Assembly: GCF_002042975.1 (NCBI RefSeq)
Contig: NW_018150156.1
Location: 1-64,000, forward strand
Length of the DNA stretch: 64,000 bases
From: Orbicella faveolata
Lineage: Eukaryota; Cnidaria; Anthozoa; Scleractinia; Merulinidae
Direction of reading: 5' to 3'
Shown here: positions 35,026 to 45,072 of the stretch, piece by piece
Layout of the letters: every line of letters starts with the position of its first letter
Numbering within the stretch: position 1 is the stretch's first letter
Program-made: the position numbers and the translations under genes
Notes under the pieces: model-generated
What the model was told of the DNA's origin: nothing
The model's database searches: none
Seen by the model: only the letters and a program-made list of their open reading frames with translations

Positions 35026-35367
35026 TAATTTCGCAAAGCATGCTGGTCTATGGCAGTTCTGGGCCATAAGGATATTTCATTTTGTTTTTCTTTTGATTTA
35101 AAAAGAAAATGCTGTGTGATTCATTGTGGAGTTGCTTTCAATTTGATTTAGAATTGATTTAAATTTTAATTTCATTTCATTTTATGTTAATTTTAGTTTT
35201 AATTCTTGTTTTACTTTCAGTCAACTTTCGTTAATGTTTTTGTTCATTTCGTTTGATGTTAAAAAAAATGTTACTTAACTTTACTGGGTTTTTTTAAGTA
35301 AAACTTTTTCTGAGGAAAAATCTAATAAAAACATGCAAAACAGCTATGGCAATTGTGGGCCACCATA
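35026..35367 (-). repeat. Right 342-bp terminal inverted repeat
   Basis: It is the inverted partner of 30589-30930. The alpha-kinase ATG lies 17 bases inside it. Confidence 0.88.
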
Positions 35368-35373
35368 CACAAG
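35368..35373. other. Target site duplication CACAAG (right)
   Basis: This is an exact copy of 30583-30588, directly after the right tip of the transposon. Confidence 0.88.
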
Positions 35374-35861
35374 ATACATGTATAAAGCGAATCAAAACAA
35401 GGCTTCGTAAGTTGTTGTCCTGGAGCACAGTTGCTGTATAATTTTCATATTCCTGCTTAAAATGACCTTCTCATTTCAGGCCCCCTGCACTAATCCTTGA
35501 CATCGTCGTTGTCTCTTTCATTGTGATTTCTGACACTCCCTATTGTCATTATAAAACCTGCATTTATATGCAAATTATGGTACCTTTGATTTTCCTTTTG
35601 ACTTTGGTTTAAAGTGTTGAGAAAGTTTCGGCAACCCTGAAAGGAAAATCAGAGCAGAACATGGCAACTAAGACAACATAGCAATGTGAAAACCAAGCTA
35701 AATTATAAACTTAACAGCAATGTATACACTGTGGGTATCACTACAGTGACATGAAAATTTTGTGAAGCATCTGTAATTAAGTTAAAGACGACTGCAGAGA
35801 CAAAAAGTCAAAGGCAGATTCTCAAATAATTCATAGCCCTCTAGATAATCTGTGTACTTAC
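35374..35861. other. Stretch without recognisable gene
   Basis: Probably intron sequence of the host gene whose exon follows at 35862-36004. No other feature is seen. Confidence 0.45.
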
Positions 35862-36004
35862 TGCTTCAAATTCTGGACTGGTGATATCACAAAAAGCGGA
35901 AGACACTAAATCACAGCTAAAATACTCCCGAGCCTTCTTGTGCCTAGTGTCGCCTGGGATGAGACGGAAAATAAGCTCAACCATTCCTGCTTGAAGTTCA
36001 AAAT
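35862..36004 (-). CDS. Single host exon, SYCP2-like
   Basis: On the minus strand the exon starts after an acceptor (TTTCATGATAG) and ends before a strong donor GTAAGTAC. Its 143 bases encode FELQAGMVELIFRLIPGD, then REYFSCDLVSSAFCDITSPE and FEA. This resembles the N-terminal armadillo-like region of synaptonemal complex protein 2 (SYCP2/SYCP2L), which builds the lateral element of meiotic chromosomes. The exon enters in phase 1 and leaves in phase 0. No neighbouring exon is recognised within the window, so introns are long. The identification is from memory of the pattern (FR-x-P-x(n)-F-x(n)-I-x(3)-EFE) and should be treated as probable. Confidence 0.55.
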
Positions 36005-37291
36005 CTATCATGAAACACAAAGAAAAAAACCTCTTGCTTATCTCATAATTCATTGCCAGTTCTTATTTGTAAGATGAGATCAACTTATTTTTTCAAAAAA
36101 TACTGAATTACTGATGTTTGGTCATGTGCTCCCTAGCTTTCTTACACATTGGCTTTTCAAAGTTGGAATTTTTAGACAACCAGCAACAGGTGCAGACCCT
36201 CTAGCACACCATTTTGAAATACAAGCATAGTGAATCTGGCTGCCCCTTAGTCATCTGTATCTAACATGAATAATCTTGTTGTCCAGAAAAACTCATTTTA
36301 GATTTTTTCACAACTCAGGGATCAATTTCTGGTGCATTATTTTGCTGACCAGATGGGTGCCCATTCAGAAGTCTTCTGTGGACAAACTCAATACTATACT
36401 CCAGTTTTGTAATCTCAAATCATTTTATGAGGCACATAATATAGCGTTTGCATTAATTTCAGCAGCTGGGTTGCTGCCAAAGGTTTTTCTCATTCTTAGT
36501 TTTGTCAGTTAGGTCACTGGAAGTCAAATGCTTTTCTTACTAGTACACTAGACAAAACTGTTCTGGATCGACTGACATCGTAGTGTTAGAAGAGTGTTGT
36601 TGTGCGAGGAACATTGTGAATTTTTTTCATGAAATAGACAATGACACAAGGAAGGAACAATAATCCATCTAAACAGCACTATAATCCTGTGATACATCAG
36701 CTGTTCAGAGAATGAAAGATTCATGTTGCAATACTACCACCAAAGGGCCACAAGGCAAACCAAACAAAGTTATTTCAAGTTGTTATTCAAGCAAATGCTC
36801 CCAGTAGATGGGCCCAGAAACTTTCCCAAACGCACAAATAGTATTGTTTGCAGTACTTGGCCGACAACTTTTTCACACAGCAGTATTTTTGTGCAATTGC
36901 ATGAGCTAAAGGCAGCCACCTTCACAACAGGTGGAGACTGATCTAGTGGCAAGAACAGTTTAGAGACTTGAAAGAAGATCAGTTTCTAAAAACACTATCC
37001 CATTTCAGTGGCCAAATAAGTTGCAAGTCTTTCTCATGCTTTCTTGTCAAATTGTTGACTAAAATTTCCACCAACACGTAACAATGTTCGTCGCAAAATA
37101 ACACTTCAAATATGACTCATTTTTCACAAAAATCACATGATTTTGCATAATTTTGTGATTCAGATAACAAATTTGGACACAGCATGACACAAGCCTTTCT
37201 TGCATGATCCATATAAAAATAACTTTCCGTGCATGGAATTTTATAATAGTTGGCAGTAAATGCGGGTGAAAAGTGAACATTGGAAATATCA
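36005..37291. other. Stretch without recognisable gene
   Basis: Likely intron or intergenic sequence of the SYCP2-like gene. Open frames here are short and of biased composition. Confidence 0.45.
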
Positions 37292-38944
37292 AACTAGTGA
37301 GAAAATCTCAGATAGTGCAGAGTGTAATCTACATCTCTGATGCAGTAGTCACACAGGTCCTCACCCCTGCTGTTCCCTCCCTTGGCAGTCACCTAGGCCT
37401 TTTCCACTTTGCAGAATATGAGCGGACAAAAACTTGATAAGACATAATCTTAGCCATGTGTATGTTTCATGTTTGTGTTTTGCCCAAAAATAACTTACAA
37501 TTACCGTTTGCCAAGACAGTTTTAAATTTATTGTGGTATTTTATCTTGAGTTTCGTTCATTTTGTAGCATTACTTTTCACGCCGTTTGTAATTTGATACT
37601 TTTGTTTTCCTCGCCAATCTATGCAACAAGATACCTTTGTTTCCAAGAAAATATAAGAAAGATGTGTATTTTTTTAACTTACTGCTGGAGATAAATGAAA
37701 TATAAAAGTTAAATATCTGCTGAAAAGTCGAAGAGGAATGATTTTGTTTTATTCAAAACTTAAATTTTCATTTCACCAACAAACAAGAATTAATGTAGTT
37801 ATCAAATAGTCACGTCGAATCACGGAATAGCACGTTCTAATTCTGTTGCCAGACAAGTTGGTGCAAACAATAAAACCACATCAAACTAATACACAATGCT
37901 ATGGAGTAATAAAACTGAGGAGTGTTTCAACGAGAAGTATTAAAGGTCGAGATCTTTACTTGACTGAAATTATATCCCACATCGGTGAGCGAGTCACCTC
38001 ATCGACTGATGAAATTAATTGGCGGTTTCAGTAAGTGCCACGGAATCTGCGGCGATAATAACGAAGTTTCTTGTGTCACAAATTTACTAGTTTTACATGT
38101 AACTAATGCGGGGGAGTTTCGGCTAAATATGATCTTTGGGTTCTCTTTCATAGAAGAGAAAATAAACAAGCTGCTAAGGAGAAGCAATATGTTCCGATTC
38201 TCTATTTCAACCCTGGCAAACACACAATAGTTAAAAAACAGCAGACAACATTTCTTGAATAGAGCTAGGGAAGATTCCANAAACAAGCTGCTAAGGAGAA
38301 GCAATATGTTCCGATTCTCTATTTCAACCCTGGCAAACACACAATAGTTAAAAAACAGCAGACAACATTTCTTGAATAGAGCTAGGGAAGATTCCAGAAG
38401 ATACGCAGTCACAGTAACGTTCTTTGGACTGAAAAGGAGAACTGACATTACCTGAAATATAACTGCTATCCCCAGCCAAAACGAGAGTGTGATATCACTC
38501 ATTAGAAAAAATTAAAAAAAACTTGCATCTGCACTTGAGAACAGAGTTTACCACACTAGCAATGTTAGAACGCACGCGTCTTACATGCTATGAAATGTAT
38601 CTTTCACCTAACATATATTCGACTTTGACGCTAACTAATCTGTGCATGCATTTGAAGCAAATTGCTTCTGTTCTTGAGAGAATGGCACAAGGATAGCATG
38701 AGATTTCCAAACCAAACATGTATATATATTTTTGCCATGTTATCAAAGAAGGCAACGTAAATAAGACACGTTTTGCATAGTGCACTCAGGTACCTACTGC
38801 ACCCAGCCCCCCTTCCCGCAAGGCTAATTAATTAATTGAAATTAATTAATTAAACAAACATTAAAGTTTACACCTTAGGGCGTTAGCGCCATAGTGAACA
38901 GCAGCCCCCCAAACCATCCCAATAGTGCACTCTGCACTAAAAAT
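37292..38944 (-). repeat. Dispersed repeat R1, copy C
   Basis: This matches copies A and B. TAGTGCAGAGTGTAAT at 37313 is mirrored at the right, where the reverse complement of the end at 38939 reads TAGTGCAGAGTGCACT; these may be the true inverted termini. An assembly duplication of 116 bp (38164-38396) lies inside and lengthens this copy artificially. Confidence 0.75.
38164..38396. other. 116-bp exact repeat across a single N
   Basis: Bases 38164-38279 and 38281-38396 are the same, separated by N at 38280. This fits an unmerged contig overlap. No other R1 copy has this duplication. Confidence 0.88.
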
Positions 38945-40404
38945 CAAGGCAATACTGTCTTGATAAAAACATTAATCATTCTCTCTTTATAAACAGAAAC
39001 AAGTTTTAAAGCACCTATGAAGTAAAAAATAATTGCTACTTATTTGATAGGCTTTTCAAAGTAAAGAAGAATGGCATTTTTCTTTTTGAAATATCTTTTT
39101 TCGTTGTAGAGATATTCACGTTTTTGTATTATGCAACCTTTTAAAGTGGGACGGAGGGTCTTGCTTGGAACATGCATGGTTCCTATATTGTCTTAACTCT
39201 CCCCATTAGATTGTTGGGAGTGGATGATCCTTGTTTAAGATAAAAACTGGGAATTTTAGTCTTAATTAAAACAGGACCAGCAGCATAACTGTTGTCATGG
39301 CAACGGCATGACAGGTGTCATTTTGTTTCTTATGTGATGTACATTTCTGGTGCCAAATTTATAGGACGCTGCTTTAATACTTCTAGAGATATTCTTGATT
39401 GAGTGTTGTACTGATTTAGTGGAAACACCTATGACATCATCACTTTTCTTGTTTGCATAATAAAAAACGTAAATATCTCTAAAACGAAAAAAGATCCTCA
39501 ACTTGTGGTGTATTAAAACTGATAAGAAAACAAGTAATTACATATTTTTCTTTGCCACGCGACAAAAGCGGAGAAAATTGAACACACAAAAACGAGTTAA
39601 TTATTGACTTTGGAGAACAAAATGAAACCTAGAACAACAAAATTTCCATTCTTTTACTATAGTGGATAACATTTGAAAAAACACTGGAAAATAAAAGCGA
39701 AGAGACATAAGCTTATCTAAAAAACAATTTAAAAACAAGAAATAAGATAATTTCTTTGCATGCGACAAATAATACAGCGCAGTGAAAGAAAGATGAAAGT
39801 TGGAAATAAAAAAGACAACAAAATCAACTGAAGCCAATTATTTTGAGATAAGTCGTATTTCAACTGTGCTAAATTACTGCCCACTTAGTTCTTTTCTCAG
39901 AAGTTTTAATGTAGTAGCTGAATAAAACTAAAAAAAAAATGTATTTGAACAAAGCGAATAAACTAAGCAAACCGGCCGTGGAGGTCGCCCTAAATTAAAT
40001 ATGCAGAAATCCATGCTGCAAAAATACTGACACCTTTAAAAACCTAAAATTCCCAAAGAAAGGTAACCAAATGAAAGGAACATGACATTAAGTCCAATAA
40101 CAATAAATTTTCATTCCAGATGAGGCAAAAAAAAAACTATCTAAAAAAAATGTTCAAAATTTTGCGGACATGATTCGCTGCGTAACAGCATGTTCAAATT
40201 AATTCTTCGCGCTAAAGTGAAAGCTTGAGTTTTTGCTGATATCTTTTGCAGTCATTTTATTGGCCGTGGCTGTACTATTTGTTCAAAAATTTGAATTAAA
40301 CTTCGAAGTAATACTGTACATTACCATTTTTGTTTTCTAAAGTCCAGGAAGCTGCTTTAAATCCGCGATCTGTATTCAAAACCCACTTGAAAGCGCACCA
40401 ACTT
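38945..40404. repeat. Unrecognised sequence with a 44-bp inverted repeat pair
   Basis: Arms at 39093-39135 and 39452-39495 share ATCTTTTTTCGTT, TAGAGATATT and ACGTTTTT, separated by about 315 bases. This is probably a small foldback or MITE-like element whose tips are unclear. The rest (39500-40404) is A-rich without a gene. Confidence 0.5.
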
Positions 40405-40542
40405 CATAAACACCAGGTTGTATTTACCTTCAAAAGCATCCTTAATTTCCATGTCAGAACGTTCTGGCCCCAAAACTACAGCTTTGACTCCTTTCTCGTT
40501 CAGGCTGGACACCTGGTCTTTCATCAAGGAAATCAAATGAGA
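40405..40542 (-). pseudogene. RecQ-type helicase fragment
   Basis: The minus strand encodes LISLMKDQVSSLNEKGV, KAVVLGPERSDMEI and FEGKYNLVFM. This matches the region of RecQ DNA helicases around motif Ia, where SPL(I/L)SLMKDQV is nearly invariant; here the proline is histidine. The downstream SPE that should follow is absent, no good splice donor is seen at the expected point and no other helicase exon is recognised nearby. It may be an isolated exon of a split gene or a gene remnant. Confidence 0.6.
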
Positions 40543-42651
40543 CCAAATCCACATTTTATTTCAAGTCTCCTTGCCTTTAGAATTACCCAAGCAAGACAAG
40601 GGTTATTATGATACTGAGTTATTACAAACAATCATCTTCATTACTTCACTGCACTAAAAAATTCCTTGAATCAGAGGATAGAAATTACTCACACAAAAGC
40701 AGGCCCCAAACTGACCAAAATAGTGTATTGCTAAGGTTTTAGAACCATAAACCATGCAATGATGACTTCCATCAGCACATACCAAGCAATCTCCTGACCT
40801 CAGTTGAGTGTGATAAAGACAAACTCATTCAGCATCTAAAAATATCCATGAATAGACATCATGGCCAGTAGAACAGGTCACTTGGTGAAAAAAATTGAGT
40901 GATTTCCAGCAGAAAACAACTGCCATTTGAATCTTAGTCACTCGCTGTAAGCTTGCTGTGCAAATCATTTTACCCTGCAATGGCCATCAATCCGTCAGCA
41001 GTTTATAGCTAACTGTGATGAATTTGTAGAGGTTTTTCTTCACCAATAATTCATCAGCAGCATGTTGGCAAAGTGACAAGGTTCCAGTTGGGTGATCTGC
41101 AGTTGGCAAGTTGAGGTCGGCAGTTCAATCTTGGTTAATACAAATGTTCAAGTGATAATAAAAGAAAATGAGACAGTATGGAAGAAAAACACTTAGCACA
41201 TGTGAAACCCTTGCACGTGATTTTTGGCAAAGTTTCAGTTAAAAGCTGCTGACAAATCGGCCAATGGATTGAATTATACCTCCACCTCTGTTGTATATCA
41301 AAATACTAGTCTTTAACTTGGGAGCACTTGTTCTACTCCAAACACAAAAGATCAGTTCATTGCTTTGGCAGCCATTTTTTTCTAAATGGTCTGACAGGCA
41401 AATGTCACCCCCTTGCAAAATACCCTGGTCAGCAGAATTACCATCAAAAAATGTTTGACCCATCGACTGACTGGCTGACTGACTGGCGAGCGAGTGAATA
41501 TTTTTTCCCAACCAACTGCTATAATTCTCTCTAGCTAAATTTAATCGCTCGTTAAAAATGAACTCAAGTAATATTTCACCAGCATGGACCTCATGCCAGG
41601 TCCGTAACAGCTACTGTATGTAATGAGTCTTGTTTACCTCCAGCTGTTCCAATGAGATGTTCCATGTTATCCTCTCTATGGAAAGCAACAATTCATTTAT
41701 AGCAATTAAAAACCAAAACAGCTAAATTCTAGGTATAAATCCAACAACATCTCAATCATTATTATATCTACAATTGCATTTCACTGTTTTTAACTTCCTA
41801 GAATTCAATTAAGGAATGAATACCGCAAACACCAGGGGATAAGCCGCACCATTTTGTTCACAATTTTCCTTAAAACTCAGGGATGCGGCTTATGTGCAAC
41901 AACATCTTGAAAGTGTTCCATACATTAGCATAAATTAACAGTTAAATTGAAAATTTATCAGTCTGTATAGCAAACTAAATATGAACTTCATAAGACAAAT
42001 AACATCAGAGAATGCATCAATCATTGCTTTTACAAGTTTCGTGGCTCCTAAAAGAGCTGTTTTTGTTCATGAGCATACATGTAAGCTTATATTTCTTGTT
42101 GTTAAATAGCAATAAACCTTCATCAAAAAATCTTTTAACCAGTTTAAGGTTGGCAATCTAGAACAGCTAAAGGCCGCTCAGCAGGGAATCTCCATTCCAC
42201 CACAAAGCTGTCTACATTGTCGCACTGAGCTGTGATCAAAGAAAACTTACAAAGTTAATTGTGTCCAGAACCCCTGCTCCTGGTAAAATACCTGGCTACT
42301 AAGCTGGGAATGAATAAACGAGAGCATTCTTGTTGCTGTATGTAAAATTATATTGAAAACAGTAATGAAAAAAATGCTGGTTGAAAAATACCAGAGGAAG
42401 ATCAAACATGCCGGTAAGTCAAAGTCGGCAGACATCATGACCATACTATTGCAGAACTAAAATTATAAGTAAGGATTTCAGTTTGAAGTATTCTCTGTTT
42501 TTATTACTAAGCAATAGTCCTCGTGTAGCGAAATTGGCACAATCGAGCGTGACAATTTCTTTCGTTTTATTCCCAAATAAATAGTTCTTCAACTTGCATT
42601 TGCTAATTTTATTATTGCCTTTTCTGTCCGACTAGTTGGGTGATACTAAAA
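40543..42651. other. Stretch without recognisable gene
   Basis: AT-rich, repeat-like. At about 41820-41895 a 'ccgcaaacaccaggggataagccgc' type word and GATGCGGCTTATG mark the end of another MITE family. No coding exon is convincing. Confidence 0.45.
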
Positions 42652-42752
42652 CAATTAGACCCTTTGCCCTCAAGGGCCATGGGTCAATAGCCCATTTGGC
42701 TTCGCCTCATGGGCTATTGACCCGTAGCCCGCAAGGGCTACCAGTGTAATTG
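42652..42752. mobile_element. Foldback MITE (hairpin)
   Basis: CAATTAGACCCTTTGCCC on the left is mirrored on the right by an end reading CAATTACACTGG. The core GGGTCAATAGCCCAT is followed closely by its perfect complement ATGGGCTATTGACCC around a TTC centre, so the whole 100 bp folds on itself. It is a very small non-autonomous element. Confidence 0.75.
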
Positions 42753-42799
42753 TTAATTAGTCTCATTAGTAATAATTGATAAAATAATTAATAATGGTA

Positions 42800-42890
42800 A
42801 TAGGACTGAGTGGAGTCCAATTCGGTTTGTAATCATATGAGTGATTAACAAAATCGGACAACCACAAAGTGGTCCTAAAACTATTTTTCC
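42800..42890. repeat. Half of a 'gagtggagtccaattcgg' MITE
   Basis: The words GGACTGAGTGGAGTCCAATTC, TGTAATCATATGAGTGATT and AAAATCGGAC belong, from memory, to a common hairpin MITE of cnidarian genomes. The mirrored half is not seen, so this copy is partial. Confidence 0.45.
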
Positions 42891-43012
42891 CAAGGCTATA
42901 CATACTTAAGAAAAACAAAGACTTTTTGAAAATGTAAATGAAAAAGGAACATTCTACCATAAAAGTCGACTACAAAACAACACTCTTTCTCAGTTGACAA
43001 GTTCTAGTCGTC

Positions 43013-44368
43013 ATGGCAAGTGCTCCAACCCAGCAGCTCAACAGTAAGGGTAGGTTAGTTTCCGTTATTTCTTGCTATTTGAGTGTGTTGAGTGAAGTTT
43101 TTGACTGACCTTGACTTCAGCGAATCATGGTTACTATGGGTGGTGCCCATCAGTATTTCTATTTCCATTGATACACATGTCGATGAATACTCAGTCGACT
43201 GTCAGCTGATAGTCCTCCAATACTCGGTTGATAATCAAACGAGAACTGATCGACAATCAATCAATATATCGGCCTGTTACCGGTCAGCTCTTGATTAATT
43301 ATTGACCAAGCATCTTCTGAGTGTCGATTGTTGTGCTTCCAGTTTCATCTCAATAGAATATCAGTCAACTGTCGTTGGTATATCAGTCAAGGTTTGGTCA
43401 AATATTGGTCGTGTCGTTGTTATATCGGCCAAGTGTCAGCGAGAGCTCTTTGCCCTCAGCAAGGTCAAAAAGAACTTACTTTTCTGTGGATTTTGTCACA
43501 TTTCCCTTGCCCGTTAACCAAATTTTGACTGGCTATCGAAAGATATATCGACCAAGTATTGAGCTACATAAAGGTCGAAACCACTTATGGTCAACATCAC
43601 TCATTTGAACTACTGACTTATTTCTCTTACATATAATTTTGTCATTTCCACAGAATATCTGAAGCGCTTCATAAGCAAAATCATCCCCCTTGTACAAGAA
43701 AAGTAAGTCTCTTATAATGCATCAGAAAGAGCAAGTGTTGAGGAGCTCTGCTAAAAATAATTTTATGTCAAAAACGCAACAAGAGTGATGAAGCGATCCA
43801 AAAAATCCAGGGGGGCAAGCAGCAAGGCCTGGAACTGAGTTTCTATGATCGCCCCAGTTCAGAAATTTGGCCAAGCGAGACTAAGCACTGGTTTGTGGAA
43901 AACAAACATGGTGGACTTCCGCAAGCAGGATGCATTTGTAAACCTCGTGCACATTCAAACATCCAAGAAAAAGTTCCAGTTGCCCTACATCTAAATCTTG
44001 GAGATTTTTATCGAGGTATTGGGGATAAATATTCCAACGTAAACCTGCAAGTGGGAACTCCACAGGGTGAGCCAGATTTCAGGCATGATCATGAATATTT
44101 CACTCAAGCATTTTTTGTAACAGTGTCCTATCAACAGGATAAACTGAAGTATTTCTATATTTCCGCACTGCCTGATGGTAAGGGTTGCTTTTTTTGAACA
44201 GCTTAACAGCTTTGTGACCCTTTTTGTTTGCACTTAACTAACAGGGTTAAAGCAGGTTTCATAGTGAGTGCAGTGAGTACGGCGCTTTTCTGTTACGTTA
44301 CTACAAAAGGTCTGTTTCAGTTTCAGACAAAGCATCTGGCATTATTTATGAAAGTGAATACTGGATAG
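43013..44368 (+). CDS. Host gene of unknown function, first four exons
   Basis: Start ATG 43013 (MASAPTQQLN). Exon 1 ends at 43043 or 43049; both donors keep the frame. Exon 2: 43654-43702 (YLKRFISKIIPLVQE), acceptor TTTCCACAG, donor GTAAGTC. Exon 3: 43786-44177, with GGKQQGLELSFYDRPSSEI, KHWFVENKHGGLPQAG and LHLNLGDFYRGIGDKYSNV, donor GTAAGG; its acceptor is weak. A possible exon 4 is 44321-44368 (SDKASGIIYESEYWI), acceptor TCTGTTTCAG. Phases agree across all joints, and exon 3 is 130 uninterrupted codons. I do not recognise a domain. No membrane segment or signal peptide is visible. The gene may continue to the right. Confidence 0.55.
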
Positions 44369-44806
44369 GTACCTTGGCAGAATTGAGAATTCATCACCAT
44401 CTCTTTGGTTACAACACAATAGTTGTGTCATTGATTGTTTTTCTTTCTTCATAATCATCCTTAGACTTTTGTTTTGATATTCTTGACTTAGCAGCTTAAA
44501 TAATGGGTCCAATCAAGTCGTTGAGATGGAGAGTGTGCAGGAAGTTTGACTTTACCATCTCATTTTGTTGCTCTTTCTGTAACCCTTTCCCTGGCACTAA
44601 TTTTTTATGCCACCTCTCAATCAGTTTTCAAAGGGTTAATGCTCCTCTCTTGCACTAAGATTTGTCATTGAGACAAGTACTATTAAAGCCTCATTCATCT
44701 GGCATTATATTAGTCTTCCTTATTGTCTTATTTAGCTATCCTTCCATTACAGGAACAAGCCACTGACAATCAACACTTTAGGCCACATTTGATACATTTT
44801 AAGGCA

Positions 44807-44860
44807 AAGGCAAAAAGATGAGAAAGGATGTTAAAACATCCTTACTCATCTTTTTGCCTT
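44807..44860. repeat. Near-perfect 26-bp hairpin
   Basis: Bases 44807-44832 (AAGGCAAAAAGATGAGAAAG...) and 44835-44860 are complementary with one mismatch and only two bases between them. It lies in non-coding sequence downstream of the unknown gene. A foldback remnant is more likely than a functional small RNA. Confidence 0.7.
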
Positions 44861-44887
44861 GAAGGAATAAAACAAACCTGATCCTTT

Positions 44888-45072
44888 GGTTATCGGTCAT
44901 TTGATTAACCCCTAGCCAGTTAGCCCCCAACTAGTTGATTAGCCCCTTCTCACACTTAAAGAACGAGAAATATATGGGGTTTTTTTTAGTTCTAGTTGGG
45001 GGCTTATCAACTTCTGGTTGGGGTTTAAATCGTTAGGGGCTAATAGACTTGGGGGGCTAAATGACTGTTACC
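44888..45072. mobile_element. Small inverted-repeat element with TTAGCCCC words
   Basis: The left end GGTTATCGGTCATTT and the reversed right end GGTAACAGTCATTT are related. Inside, TTAGCCCC and its complement recur (44905-44945 and 44995-45060). It is a degenerate MITE without coding capacity. Confidence 0.55.

Larger units (their letters stand above)
30589..35367. mobile_element. IS3EU-like DNA transposon carrying an alpha-kinase gene
   Basis: The 342-bp terminal inverted repeats (30589-30930 and 35026-35367) start TATGGTGGCCCACAACTGCC and are followed outside by a perfect 6-bp duplication CACAAG. Two genes face each other: an rve/DDE-type transposase (+, from 30935) and an alpha-kinase (-, from 35009). 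A 6-bp duplication and an IS3-integrase-like transposase fit the IS3EU superfamily. Both start codons lie within 20 bases of the inner end of an inverted repeat, so the repeats probably supply promoter and leader for both. The copy is 4779 bp, complete at both ends, but its genes are damaged. Confidence 0.8.
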
